Part shown: one piece after another, positions 25,301 through 40,300 of the stretch | Layout: each line of letters begins with the position of its first letter | Numbering within the stretch: position 1 is the first letter of the stretch | DNA from: Acanthopleura granulata | Taxonomy: Eukaryota; Mollusca; Polyplacophora; Chitonida; Chitonidae | NCBI GenBank assembly: GCA_016165875.1 | Contig: JABBOT010000009.1 | Coordinates: 15,168,566 to 15,232,565 of the forward strand | DNA length: 64,000 bases | Direction: 5' to 3' | Notes under the pieces: generated by a model | What the model saw: only the letters and a program-made list of their open reading frames with translations | Databases searched by the model: none | Told to the model about the DNA's origin: nothing | Program-made: the position numbers and the translations under genes

Positions 25301-28300
25301 CTCCATTTCAAGCGGAAGCCGATGTGGCTGACGGCTGACGGGAAGGCACCACCGGACACGCCTGTTTGTGGCTGGACCGGGGAGAAATGTCCTCAAGACA
25401 ACACAGGTAACTAGATGATGTCATCTTCTTAGAAGAGTTCCCGCCGCCATCACTGTTCGCCGGTTGTGTGCGCTTACGCAGTCTAACGTGCGTTGAAGAC
25501 CAGTAAGACCATCTCCCTTCCAATAAAGATGTCGCATGACCTACTTTCTGGCAGCCATGCTGGAGTTCTGCGGGTATACCGGCCCATATTAACACCACTC
25601 CAGGATGGCTGACTGGCTATTGTTCTGTTATGAGTTAACGCGATAAGTGCAACCCCTCTAGATGATGTAAACATCTGTACATGTGTGTCATTAGCAGGCA
25701 ATTTCGTAGTTTGCCAAATGGACGGTGGCTTACCCCGGTCACTCTAGTTTCCTCCAGCCATAAATCTGAACAGTTCTTGAGTATGGCGTAAAACATCAGT
25801 GAAATAAATAAATGAATATATAAATAAATAAATAAATAAATAACTAAATCTGACCAACATCGTCCACGTCAAAAAGTTTTTTGTCCAGTTAAATACAGCT
25901 GTATGGATGATAATTTAAGTAGAACCAAAAAACCTTCTTTGTTTCTACAGCGCTGTATTCCAACTGCAGTTTTCAAACTTGTCATTGTCATCAAGGATAT
26001 ACAAGGACATGCAATGTCGTCATCATCTTAATATACATCACCTGTCGTTGTCTATGATAACCTCGTTCAAGGCTGAAATACAATTTTGTTTTGGCTTGCA
26101 GGTAGAAATAACGTGATCATCATCAGCATCGTTGCTATTGTCGGCGCACTTACAGTCATCATGATTGTCGTACAACTGCTCAGGTAAGTGATAAAAGGAA
26201 CAGTTCACCCACGTAGGACGTTGGGAGAAGTGTCAAGATGGTGAATTAAAAACAGTTCCACACAATGTTCACCTTGTCTGTCGGTCTGTATGTATGTGTG
26301 CTTGTTTGTCCATTTGTCTTTGGCTTTGGTTTCCGTGCAGTAATTTCTTCAGTTTTTCGATTTTGATCAAATTTTATGTCCAGTTTCTCTTGGTGTAACC
26401 TTTAAGTTCATAAGTCAGCACCGGGCATAAGTTATGAACATTACGCGATTTCCTTTAATTCGATCGGCTAGTGTTTAGCTAAGACACCGTGTCTTAACAA
26501 CTGTAAAGTTACGTGTAGTCTCCACCCACCCCCAATTTAATAGGCTTTCTCTCTGCAGCTTTCCCTCGATCAGCATGTAATATAACAGGGCTGCAATACT
26601 ATATCATCAACAGTGCTCATATATAAGTTGCTGAATATACACCGTGTTGTGATGCAGGCACACAATGTTTATTAACCAATCAAAGACTACTGAGCAAGAT
26701 TTAATCTGTTACTTAGTCCATAGTATGTGGAGACCCTTTATGCGCGTCACATCCGGCGTAAACCATACAAGCAGGGACAAAGATATTCTGGTATTCTGAT
26801 TGGATAAATTAATATGATCGGTCTCATGACCCGCCAATAAAGCTGGCTAGAATTCTTGATTACCATGGTTTGAATCTTAATGACTAATTTTTTCTCGCCA
26901 TTCGAAATTTGAAAAGTATCAATTGGCCTTTCTGTTAACCCATGTTGTCAACCTTCCACGTCTTTTCATGTGCGTTTCTTCTGATAAATTACAGGAACTA
27001 CTCTGGATGAAAACTAACAAACAAACATTGAACTTCTTAAAAGTAAACCACTGACTTCTGGCAAACTACCGGTGAACTTTTCCACCTGTGACACATGCCA
27101 TATTTTTGGAGGACATGAGGTCTCCAGTGAAAGACTACAGGAAAGAGCCCCGTCGATCGCTTAATGCCACGACACAGCACCCCGATAGTAAGCAGGGGAA
27201 TTTTGAAACTTACCCTGTGAATGTTGTTCGATTTGATTGGTGGTTTACACCCACTCAAAAACATATCACTAACACGACGACGACCAACATTATGGTGGGA
27301 GGAAACCGAGCAGTGTCCAGGGTAAAATCCACGAGTATCCGCTGATTGTTTGCTGAGTGAATGTTACGGAAACCACATCTAAATTTACGCACCGACTGAG
27401 GGGCAAACAGCTTAGACACCCAACCGTGCACTACCGACTTCCTCTCTGCATAATTAACACACTGCTACAAACTGTTGAATGAAAATTGCAGGTAACCAAT
27501 GATGTGTTGGATAGCACAAAACTACACGAGAGATTGCTCTATCAGTTTGATGTTCGTTGATAAAAAAAAACACTAACAACGACAAAACAAGAAGGAAGTT
27601 TTGCTCTACTGCAAATTGTTGAATGAAAATACCAGGTATGAGATCACGTGTTAAGATAAGAAAACACGAGATTGTGCTATCGATCAGATCGTCGTTCAAA
27701 AAGAAGAAAAACGAACCAAGAAAACCAACAACTACAACAACACAGAATGGGATATCTACACTGCCACTAACTGTTGAATAAAACTTGCAGACAAAACGCG
27801 AGACTGTCGTATCAGTTAGACGTTCGTTGAGAGAATAAAACAATACAAGAATACAACACAGCCGGACAATACTATAGCGACTTTTGGCCGGGAGGCATCA
27901 TGAATGATTGCGTGACCCTTAATGCTAATAAAAGAGTGACAAAACTTCACATTTGAGGAGTTGTTTACGGCCAACCGACTGATATGTCAAATTCAAAGAC
28001 AACCTGTTTATCAGTGTTATTTTTTGTACAGTTTTTTTAATTTCTGGTGTTTCGTGACACGATCTAACGGCAATACATCTTTAGTAATAATAATAATAAT
28101 AGCAACAACGGCACCAACAACAATAATAACACGAGCAACAACAACGTGATAACACCAACAATTCATCTTTTTTTATGAGGATGTTGTGTGCTGCTTATAT
28201 TTTACATTTTGGTTTTTTTCATGCCATCTTACATGAAGGTGCTCAGTTTTAGGGCTGCAGTAAAATTGCATACCCACGCTGAATTTCGGCATGGTCCTAA

Positions 28301-31300
28301 CGCGCATGTTCAATGTGTCGTTAATGACAATGACACGACTTGCCAACAGATTTTCCTCAATAGCAAATCTTCGTATTTTATCTTGTGTGGGTTTTGTATG
28401 GAAGTTATATTAAACGGTGCCCCCTGCCTATGTTGGTCTAAATTTCACTCTGGTTTAACTTTTCTTGAAAGACAAAATAAACTGAAATAAACAAGGCGAA
28501 AATAAAAGTTGACAGTATGTAGTCTTGGGCGCATATGTGGCCATTGGCACATTCGTTTGTTCATGAACACTTGTCTTCCACCAATATGACGTTCAAGTAA
28601 ACACGTTACGCGTGGGAAAGTTTGTCAGTAACTTTCCATAAGATTTGTGGTTTAACTCTAGCAGATCCGGTTTCATTCACTCACAAAATGATGGCCTTAG
28701 ACCACACCAAAACTATTGTTCAATTTACGGCACCACTGTTTCATCCGTAAACCTACATCTATTCATTATGTCAACAATAGAAACGATTTGAACTAAAACA
28801 TAAATTTTTTTTCATTCACTGCAGAAAACGTCAGTTCGAGAAGGAACTCAGTATGATGCTGTGGCGCGTGTCTTATAAACAGATCGAGTTTGGAACTCAC
28901 AAGAAAGGCCTTGGAAGCGGGGTAAAGCATGCTTTTTGTGCAGGTCTCGTTGTAAAGTTAACAAAGTGAACTATGTACACTCTTATTAGCACCTAAGAAC
29001 AGACACTTGAGGAACGAAATGATAAATTTCTATACCTATATGTTTAAGTTATAACTGAAATAATACTGAAAAATGATTTTCACACATTTCTCTTGAGATA
29101 ACACAAAGTTAAGAATGTCTTTTTCAGCGAGTATACAAATCATCTAAGAGTAAACAAAACATCTGAGATTATATTTTAGTTACCATAAAGCCAATCCCCA
29201 AAAAGTTCCTGAACAGGTGCCAATTTCATAAAGCCATTTCTGGCTTAAGTCCAGATTTAAGATACGACTGTAAAGCTTAAATGACAGGCCTTGGAAATTG
29301 AAATTTTGACCATTGCATTTATGTTATATCAAGAGAAATATGTCAAAATTTTAACTTCTAGTAGCAAAAACTAGGCATTGTGACAAGGTTGCAAGTTTGA
29401 TTTAAACTAGAAAAAGTTGGGAAAAGTCAGGTATACACATTTAAAAGATGTGTCAGTCTGTCAAACACAATTCCCGCCCACAAAACTGCTTTGATCTTGA
29501 AATGCGCAACTGGCGAGGCATGCTTATGATAATGTATTGAATTCAAGCCTCAGCATGTTGACCTCTCAAACGAGAAAATCACCATATCATCTTGAAGTCC
29601 TCAGTGGAAAGCTACGGTACATGGTTTCTGGTATTAAGCTCATGTAAACCATATAGAAGTATTTTTGTATATATTTTCTCGACCAGTGACGCCGGATACA
29701 TTGAAATTATTAAACATCAGTACCGTCTTTTGACTTTGGGGTTAAGTCATGGTGCTAGGGGTTGTATACATTGCGCTTGCTTCAGCGTTTACAAGAATAG
29801 TTAAAATAAAACACCAACCGGTAACTTAATTGATTTATTTACTTGATTGGTGTTTTACGTCGTTCATAGGAATATTTCACTTATACCAGCATTATTTTGA
29901 GAGGAAACTGGGCAGAACCCAGTGGAAACGTACTACCATCCGCATGCTACTTGCAGACCTTCCCATGTTCGACCGAAGAGGAAGCCAGTGTGAACTGGGC
30001 TTGAATTCAAAAGCGATCGCATTGGGGAGAGGCCTCTAGACCATTACAGTGCGCTAGTGCGTTAACCAACTGAACCACGAGGCCTCCCGATAAATTGAAC
30101 TGACAAGAGGTCGGTAACGTGACCATTTACCAACAATCACACTCTAACATTGTTCTGGTTTTACTCTATATGTAGAAATCTTTCACATTTAAATGACTCT
30201 CTCTCTGTCAGAGTGCTTCAAAATACAAACTTGCATTTTGAATTTGTTTGCATTTTTAAATGTTTGAAGACTTGAGCTTAATTACTATATCATAGATCAA
30301 GAAACTCAGCCAGCGATGGGTTTGATTCCGTGCTTAGCATTGTAAAGCTTCGCTCGGTGTTTTGTTTTTCTTTTTGTACTACATGTCTAGCCCATTTCTG
30401 ATTGCTCACAGCTCAGTGTCGGAAGTCGACCGTCGGAAGGTCGCAGCAAAGCCGGAAGTACCAGTATGATCCAGGCCGGCAACCAGGTGTTTATAGAAGT
30501 CGGCAAGTACAAAGAAAACCTCGTCGCTGTTAAGATGATTCATAAGGAGACACTGACACCGAGCCGGTCCGATCTCATCGAACTGAAACAGGTTGGTGCG
30601 GATATTTTTCTCTGTCTAAATCAATACAGGGTGACATTTTGGACCGCTACGCCTACGATGAATCAAATGGATTTAGGCGAGTGATTTGGTAGCCATGTTG
30701 ATGTGATTTTCCACACGTCTTTAGTGTTTGGAATTTTTTTTTGATTTGTAAACCACAAATTAATAAAAATATAATTTGGACATGCTGTAGAACGAGAGAA
30801 ATGTGCGATAATTTCGTCTATTGCATTGGATACGCTTCTGTTGGTACTGTCCGCGTGTGACAAATCAAACGTAGAATCTTGTGATTCAAATCACCAGGTA
30901 TATGACGTAACTCTGAAACGGAACTCCTTATACGGGAATGGAAACAAGATGGTTCTGCAAAGTATTAAGGCCGACTGCTCAAAGAAAGCCATAGGGTCGA
31001 CCCTGTTTCAGGTTGTATAGGGTGGACTTTCTAATTATAGTTTAGGTTTTCAATTGACAAAACGAAGATCCAAAACGGAAACTGACTTAAATTCCTACAA
31101 ATGTTATTCGCACCTGTTTGTGGAGTTACTACATTTCTCAAGGTCATTTAGTCTGAGGATCATCAAGTGGCTTCAGCGTACGGCATGACGGGAATGGATG
31201 ACGCGAAACTGTTCTGTCGTCCGGCATACACCGGACAAAAAAAATTCTCACGAAATCTTTATGTGCCAATGACATCAGCTGTAAGACAATCAAACATTCT

Positions 31301-34300
31301 CGCCGTGATACCTTGAAAGACAGGGAAACAAGACATTAAACAATAAGTGTTAAGTAATTTCGGAAAATGGGTATTAACAACAACAGGCATTCTGAGAAGT
31401 GCTTGGTAACTCTGTAAATCATTTTTTAATCTGGAACTCTCCCGAGACCATGGGATACAACATGCTAGAGCTACGGTACGTGAAACTCAACGTCGCGCCA
31501 CTGGTAATCCACGCACATACATGCATGATCAAATGGCAAAACAATGTTCACGGAACATAGGCGGAAGCAGATGTTTTCTCGGATAATAGAAATAACTTCC
31601 GCCTGACTGGTGAAAATTTGAATGCGTGGTGGCACTTTCGATGTTCTCAGTGAGGTTTGCTTGCTTCGCATTGCAATAACTCGATTATTCAACATCAAAC
31701 CAACAAAAAAAGTACGCTTTAAAATTTTTGCGTAACATTTTATGGATGCATGCACACATTTACTCTAGTGTGGTCTTTTCTTTGAAGGGATGAGAGAAAA
31801 TATGGGATCTGTGCACACGTTCCAGCGGCTGATTCGAGAAATCTGGCACGTGCGCCGTGGAGATTGTTGCGTTACCATTTTCAAAATGGATAGTAACTAT
31901 CAGGTCATAATTCCGCGTTGTGAATTATTGTGGATCAGCGTACTGATGCTCGGCCTAAAATTTAATATGATAGTTAAGTACGTGTATCGTCGAGATGATA
32001 GTTTTCATCAATTCTGAAATATCACTCAGACCTGCTTAAGAGACAAACCGGATAAAGGAATATGTCTTGGTAATCAACACGGACACTAACTGATCCGGTT
32101 GCTAGCAACGGGTGGTTTTGTTACGAGATCTTTTCGTATTATTCCGATCACCTATCAGATCTCAGGTATCCAATCGCTTTCTCACGAGAACTCCTATAGA
32201 CGAGACTAAGACTCTTGCACACATTTAGGAGCTATTGGCGCATTGATATTTACCACAAAAATGGGACAACATTTTTTATCCCTGCCAATGAAAAATTCAT
32301 AATCCTGGCTTCAAAGTACCTCTAGAATAATTATTGCACCGGGAACAAAAGTGAACGATATATCCTCAAAGGAAAACGAATATGATTTACACGAAATAGT
32401 CCCAACATGACCATGACCAGTAGTTTGACAAAGACGAAACATCCAATCGTTATATAATTCTAAATCACATGATGCTTGAACGTGTTCGAGTGACCTTATG
32501 GGTTGACCTATGAAAGGAATCCAGCAGAGCGAAATGGCTTCTATGTATCTTCGAGCTAATATCTCCACGAAGACCTGACGAAGGAAGTGGGATTAGGATT
32601 GGTGCTTTCTAACAGTGATGATTACAACGTCTAGCAGAGGCCAAATTCAACATTTTTTTCATTCTATTGTTCAACCCCCCCCCCCAGTTTTGTGAAGATT
32701 CTGCTCAATAAATAACCGATTGGAAAATTTCAAATTTAAATTTCTTAAAACTCGCTACAAGAGATAGACCTACAGGTTTCCGCTTGTGGAAACCGTGAAA
32801 TTGTCCCAAGAGACAACGTTTGTAACGATAATCTTGGTTTACGACGATTTTAGACCTAATTTTTGTCTAAGATACACGTAACAAAATAACCAAGCAATAT
32901 AAATCTTCCCTATGTTAGTAACAACGGCTTTACTTACCACAAAATATCACTGTAAGAGGGCCTCCGTGGCGCAAAGCAATGGCCCAGAGGCCTATCAACA
33001 ATGCGGTCGCTATGAGTTCAAGTCTAGCTCATGCTGATTAATTTCTCTCCGGCCGCATGCGGGAAGGTCCTCCAGCAACCTGCGGATGGTCGTAGACCGG
33101 TTTCTTCCCACCATAATGCTTGTTGCCGTCATATAAGTGAAATATTCTTGACAACGGTGTCAAATACTAATCAAATAAATATATAAATAAATATATATCA
33201 CTGGCAGTACTCCAGACACGGTATGACGTTTTGACCCTGTGTGATTGACACACTGTCTCATTTGCGTTCAGCCTTATCCGTTATTTTATCCATGTCTTCG
33301 TGTGGGTCTCTCATTAACGTTCTTGATTAAAAATGATTTAATTGTCCGGTCTGATTACCCTGTGCACGCACGTGATTTGGTTAGAAGGGGAGGGGAGTAT
33401 TTATAATAGACGTAGAAACAGAAACAAAAATATAATATTTTGGATGGGTTTTTTTTTTGGTGGGGGGGGGGTCCATCATACGCGCTTGATGCTGCTCTCG
33501 AATGGGGTCACTGATGACATAATTGAAGCGAGTACCCGAGGGACTGGAGCGTGCTGGCGGGGGTGTGCTCGTCGGTTTTCTCCACGGTGCAGGCCGTGGT
33601 ATAAAGCGATTGTGGGCAGCTGTCAGCATAGTTCCTTATAGCTGGTGGAAAAAGTCTCACGGCATTTCTGTTCGCTTCTCCCACAAAACTGTCCACCATA
33701 TCGTGTAAATAAAAAAACTGAGTATGCCGCTGAACAACATTTAAATATATACATAAACACAAAACTACAAACTGTTTGTATAAGCGCACGGCGTATATGG
33801 CCACTGCTTGGTGTATATGTCAGTCATGTGCTTCATGTTTTTCTGTGCAGGCATCAGATCAAGTCAATCAACTAAGTGCTTGTGTTAACAAAAAACATCG
33901 GAGAAACACGATGTTAATGTAAATTGTTGCTTTGATCCAATATGAGGACGAATATCAAAGCAAACCAAACAGCTAGAGGTCAGGAGTAATTAGTTAGTGT
34001 TGTCGTTGGCTTGTCGGGGCGATTCTGCTTCTATCTAAGGGCACGGGCAATGTGTACCTACATCATCGATTATGTTTGAGAAAACTCAATTAATACGGAA
34101 CAGGAATGACTCATGTCTATCAGATGTATACATATATCAGTTGAATTATTTGCCCTGCTCTGAAGAAAGTGGACTGTATGCTGAGCTAGTTTAAATAACT
34201 CTACAGATGCACTCTCCTTTGAAAATGGGCGATTACTTGAGTTATTTCATCGTTATTCAATGCCATTGTCAATATTTTTTCTCTCTTATACGATGTTGGT

Positions 34301-37300
34301 TAGTTTTATAGCCTAGGAAATCAGAGTTTCTACAGTCTGAAGACATCAGCCCTTGGCAAGTTACTGACAAACTTACCTACGTCTTGACGTAAATTCATAT
34401 GCACAGGATTTTCATATGCTAACAGACCTAAAAGCCTCACCAGTCGCTTATTGTCATTATGGCCTCTCGAATGGTGAACGCGGGGGAATGTACAAATTCC
34501 CTATCACCAGAGCTGGGTTTGAACCCGCCACTCCTGTGTCAGAACAATTGAAATACAAGCACTTTTAGCACTCGTCCATCGCCCTGCCTTCAGTAGGGAA
34601 TTAGGTCAGCCTTGAGTGAAGTACGGTATCTCTCGGCCGTCGTGACAGCGAAATCGGGAGGCTCCCTGATGAGCCTTGATGTCATAGAAGGTAAATCACC
34701 ATTAAACAGAAGAGTCACCGGATGTATCCGCAGGTTCACAACTGCTGACAGCGGGTTGGGTCGTATGTTTCGGTATGCACGTGTGTACCATGTGAACCAC
34801 GCCGTGACAGCAAAGAACCTTTAATTAACCTAATTCAATTCTTACATCCACCAACGCTGAGACCGGTCAGTTTTCTTATTCTGCCACCGATCTAGGATAG
34901 CAGTTAAAACAGACGCTATAAAAAGTAACCTCCGGCTTGGTTCAGTTCACTTTATAACAGATTTTTAACATTGGCGAGCGTCTGTAATACTGGGGGATTG
35001 CCTTACGATGACTATGTCATATGACTGTCGATTTCAATAGGCCTACAAGTCTCGGATGTAGCCGAACAAGTCTAGTTATCTGTATCATTATACCGACTTC
35101 ATTTTATGAAAATCATTTGTCATCATTTTTATCCCAGAGTACATTCCATAAAGCCAACCTTACCATTATACATCATTCTGAGGCCATGCAGCTCCTGCTT
35201 GTTTCCTCTCCGGTCTTACGTGGGAAGGTCCACCAGCAATCTGCCGATGGCCATGAGTTTTCCCCGGGCTCTGGCCGGTTTTCTCCCACCATAATGCTGG
35301 CCGCCATGGTACAATTAATATTCTTGAGAACGGCGTAAAACATTCATCAAATAAATAAATAAATAAGTAAATATCAACATTCTGGTCGGATAAAAGATTA
35401 ACAGATGTATTTTTGGATACTTTCTGATTTCTACTTCATTTCCTTGTTTTCTCGCTCATGAAACTAACAGGTGGCTTTTAGCTCTATTTATTTCAACATA
35501 TCACCTATATTCAGTTCAAATCACTCATAATCACAACCTGCATCAAAACTGCTTTTAGTCAGAGACACGTAACACCACAAACTCTTTTTTAATAATCATA
35601 GCGTCACCAGAGACATCACACCATTCAAAAGTTTCCGTCGCGTGGTTTGCAGTCGGTCACATGATGCTTGCGTTATTTGCGAAAAGCAAACATAGACTCA
35701 TTTTATATTAGCGTAATCAATTTGTGGTCGCATCGGAGGAAAAGTGTCGACGTTACGTTCAAACACTCTTTATGTTGTTTGAGAAAAAATATTGACTCTG
35801 TACGCATTGTGTTGCCACTATAGGCTAATGTACATTCGCATTAGCAAATATGACAGCAAACCCATGGGAATTAAACAAAAGGGTATGCTGGAGTGTGTGC
35901 AAATTATACAGCACTGTGAGCAAATTATAACAGCACTGGGTGCAAATTATAACGCATAACAAATGATGGTAGGTGACTGAGTAAGCAATTATGGCATCCT
36001 GTCTGACACCACATTAATGCAGCCTGCAGTTTTATCATCGCGGTAAACGTTATTTGTTTGTTGAACAAGTATAGACAGATGTAGAACTGTGATAGAGCTG
36101 CGTTTACATAACAATATAGAGGAAAGTAAAGGAATGTAAGCTTTATCTGTGTGCAAATAGACTATAATAAGAGTATACATAAAATCATACACAATACTTT
36201 GTGTCACTAGGGATATACCTCACCTGTTGTATCTAACTGTTATTTTTGTAATGTTACCAACAAATTAATGCAAAGTGTCCACGAGTTATGCATGTGACTC
36301 CAGTGAAAACACTGGTAAGTTTAATGCCGTTCACGTGAACTGGAACATCACTCAAGCCTTAATCAGTTGTGTTATAGATCCTGTAAAATCTTGAGTATGG
36401 CGTTAAACAGTAATCAACAAAACAAATATCTAAATTGAACAGAGGCGCAGTGTAACTATGTCAAAGCTATTATACGTGAGAAAATTTATTTACACGTATC
36501 TATTGCTAATATACTGTCATAAATCCAACTTGTTCATAATTTTACTGTTTTTTTTGTACTTTGGCAGATGTGTGAAATGAAACAAGAAAACCTGAACCCC
36601 TTCATCGGCGCCTGCATTGACCCACCTCATATCTGCTGTCTGTACCAGTACTGCCCTAAAGGCAGTTTACAGGTTTGTCATCATATCTGTCTACTGCACT
36701 AATATCAGCTCAAAAGGCGGATTACGGGTCTGTCACCATATCTTTCTACTATACTAATATCAGCTAACAAGACAGTTTACATGTTTATCCTCATATCCTT
36801 CTACTGTACTACAAACAGCTCAAAAGGCAGTTTACAGGTTTGTCCCTTTATCCTTCTATTGTATTAATAGTAGCTCAAAAGGCCATTTACAGTTGGCATC
36901 AGGTCCCTTATATCCTCCCACTGTACCAATAATATCTCAAAAGGCGGTTTCGGGTTTGTCTTCATATTCTTCTACAGTGTAAATACTAGCTAAAAAGGCG
37001 GTTAATCTACACTAGCTCAGTGAGATGCACTTTTAAATGCAGTATACTTTAGTACTTCTTAACCTCATACCTCTTACCTCATTCCTGTAGCGGGACACTA
37101 AGTCAGAGGGTTAAAGTGCAGGCCCGAGATGACAAAATTTTCTTCGACCTGTCAGACCTAAGTCTTAACTTGTGGTATTATTCCTGGGTTTACATTTGAA
37201 CTTTATAGCCAATTATTTTTTTAAAATGTCCGTACGAAAATTTATTAATACGATATCTCTAAGTACTAAAATAATAAGTTATAAGGTAAGTAACAATTTT

Positions 37301-40300
37301 AGTGCAGCAAAAGGTTTTGAAGTCAAGACGAAGTTTGATATAAGTCTATGAGAGCTTCGTGTCCTGGGGCCTGCGGCCATCAAACCCTTGACCAGTAACG
37401 TTCCCTGTTCGAATCCAGCTCTCGCTGCTTCGGCTTCGACTTCAACAGGTCAAGAGGTTCTTCAGGTGCCTGGCACTATTCTTGAGTAGGAGCGTTAAAT
37501 ACCAATCAATCAATCAATCATTAATCAATTTGTTTACTTTATCTAAATGCGTGCGCGATATGCTCGCATTAGACCAGCCGCACCGTCAATGGAAGAAGGC
37601 AATAATTTGATATTCTAAGAATTTGACAAAATGGCCAGAATATCTGATAACTTCATCTTATTTGCGTGTTTTTATTCCAGGATATTTTAGAAAACGACGA
37701 CATAAAACTAGACTGGGTCTTCAAATATTCCCTCATCAGTGATATAGTCAACGTAAGTGTCTGTGTTTTTTGCACTCTGACGTTCGCCGAAGACTACTTG
37801 TCTTTCAACTGTATGCTATGCATATCTGTGCACTGTATACACGCGGGAAAGTTCGTCACCAACTTACCAAAGGTTGCTAATTTATTTTCGGCACTTCATT
37901 TACATTTACCCATTAAACCTGACTAATTTTCTTTCGGCGGAACAAAAGTATCATGATACTCGATCTTGACATGACCATAGCACGTCCACATTGTCGCGTG
38001 CGGAGACATGTTGTTGTGACGTCACCATCCACGATGACGTCATCGCCTTGCCAAAAGTTTGAATATGAAAACAGCTGCCTGGGGAATCAGAGTAAATCAA
38101 ATTGCATCGGCTAAACGTATTTAAATTGTTGTAAACGATAAAAACTACGTGACAGCTGACGCTCCACAATCTGATAATAACACGTTTGACTAGATAACAG
38201 TTTAAGATGGCTACCTGGATTCGCACCAGCCATTGTATTTTGAGGAAATGACATAAAAGCTCAAATGTGGTGCTTTTGGAGATTGTGAGCATTGTGCTGT
38301 TGATTAATATACGTTTTAACCAGGTGCTGTCTCGTCCTTTAAAGAGCAGATAATATCGGTAGCTGCTTTATATGGAACATCGCCTATTTTTTTGTTGTTG
38401 TTTTTGTTGTTGTTTTTAAATTACATATACAACGTACATGGTGTCTTATAAAATGCAATATTGGTTTCACCTTCGTATTGTATCACCCTCTTTCCTGCGG
38501 TTCTTTCTTTCCAGGGCATGAGCTTCCTGCATTCGTCCCCTTTAAAGAGTCACGGCCGCCTTAAGAGCACAAACTGTGTGGTGGACAGTAGGTGGCTATT
38601 AAAAATAACGGACTACGGGTTGAACAACATGTTACAAGGGCAGACTTCTGCTCACCCCCAGGGAGAGTATGAACAACACAGAAGTAAGACTTTAATCTGG
38701 TGTCTGTAGTACTTAGTCATTTTCACGGTGAGTGCCACATGTTTGAAAAAATTTCCAACATGTTTCCTTCATCTTGTTAAAGACTTACTTATATTTACTT
38801 TTTTGTCTTTTTGTATTTGTTTGTTTGTTGTTTTTTTTTTAGTTTATTTGTTTGTGTGTTTTTCTGCTTGATTTGTGTACGTTTGCATTGTACATGCGGT
38901 TTTACCGTTGGTGTCAATATGACTGTGACGCTATACGCTGCCATGTACTATATAGTGTAGGGCTTCATATGCAGACATATTTATGGTGCTACCTCACTTA
39001 CAGGCCACGACGACGTCATTATAAGCCATGATGCCCCACCCAATGAATTATGACGCACGACCCTTGGTTTCTACGTGTATAATAACAATAACAAGTTCCA
39101 ATAGGATGGAATGGAATTGTATGCGGAATGGAAACCGAATCAACCTTTTGTAAACATCATATCTTCAAAATTCCGTCTAACTTTATGTTTTTGGAGCTAA
39201 TGAATTCAATGAATCTTATGTCAAAGCAAAAGGAAATATATCGGCAAAAATGACCAGCTTTATTATTTCTGTTTCTTATATAATATTGAGAATTCCTAAT
39301 AAAGCATTCCTTTCGAGATGAAATTTATGCTTTAGAAATACCGCGGTACCGTGACCCACTTGGAGGAAGCCCTATTAACGGCACGAGCACGTAACTACCA
39401 TGGCAACCAGCATTGTAGGGATTACGTCTTTTGACAGATACGTAGTCATAACTTTAAGAGGGCTTCGTGCAAGTGGGCCCATGTCTGTATGTAACCTATT
39501 AAATCAATATATGTTTTTGGCAACATCGAGAATCGGCAAGTTTTGTTGTGCATAAAAGAAACCTTTAAATTATAAAAAGAACACGCACTTATACACACAT
39601 TTTTAACCTACATATCTTCCGGCTCCAGTCCACGTGTTGCATTGCATTACTGCTGCTTTGGAGGTCATCTTGCTGGGAGTTTTCCCAGGTCTTTAATTAT
39701 AGGAACCTGCTAACTCATAAAGTATACAAGTGGACTTCTTTTATTTTTAGACCACAAATTTGTATATTAAAAAAAAAGGAAAACAACGTTGTTTGAGCAG
39801 GCTATAGAGCCAGAAAAATCTACGTTAATGGAAAAATTAACTTTTGGATAAGCTGTCCGTGCGGTCCAGATCTAACAAATCAGATGTTGGATAGTGAAAT
39901 TCAAATCGCTGGTCACATGGTGTGAATCTGCATTGGAATTTCTTACATGGGAAAATATGATGGCGACGTAAGGTCTTAGAGTGGCTCTCTCATCGAAAGC
40001 AGTGGGGTGGATTCTGTATTGTACGATTACCTGAACTTCACTGCACTACTTTCCTCGGAAGCGGAACGACTGAGTTATATAGCACGAGAATCACTTAATC
40101 TAACAAGGCCGATAACTCTGCTTTCTGACCCATTAGAAATGTTGTGGACATCGCCGGAGATACTCCGCCAAACAGAGCCGCCACCAAACGGCACACAAAC
40201 CGGTGACGTGTACAGTTTCGGAATAATTCTCCATGAAGTGTGTTTCAGACTAGGTGTATTTGGATCCGTGAAAAATACCCCCAAAGGTAAGCTGCCTCTG

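Noticed and set aside
27454..27843. 129-residue minus-strand frame
   Set aside because: Internal repeats correspond exactly to the ~150-bp tandem DNA repeat; no other evidence of coding.
34508..34592. Possible minus-strand tRNA gene
   Set aside because: Only the internal promoter boxes are convincing; stems are weak and it continues into a SINE-like body.
36728..37000. Repeat units in intron 12 as additional real coding exons
   Set aside because: The 19-base exon copies are not a multiple of three, are diverged, and exon 12 joins exon 13 perfectly without them; they are treated as decoys pending transcript data.
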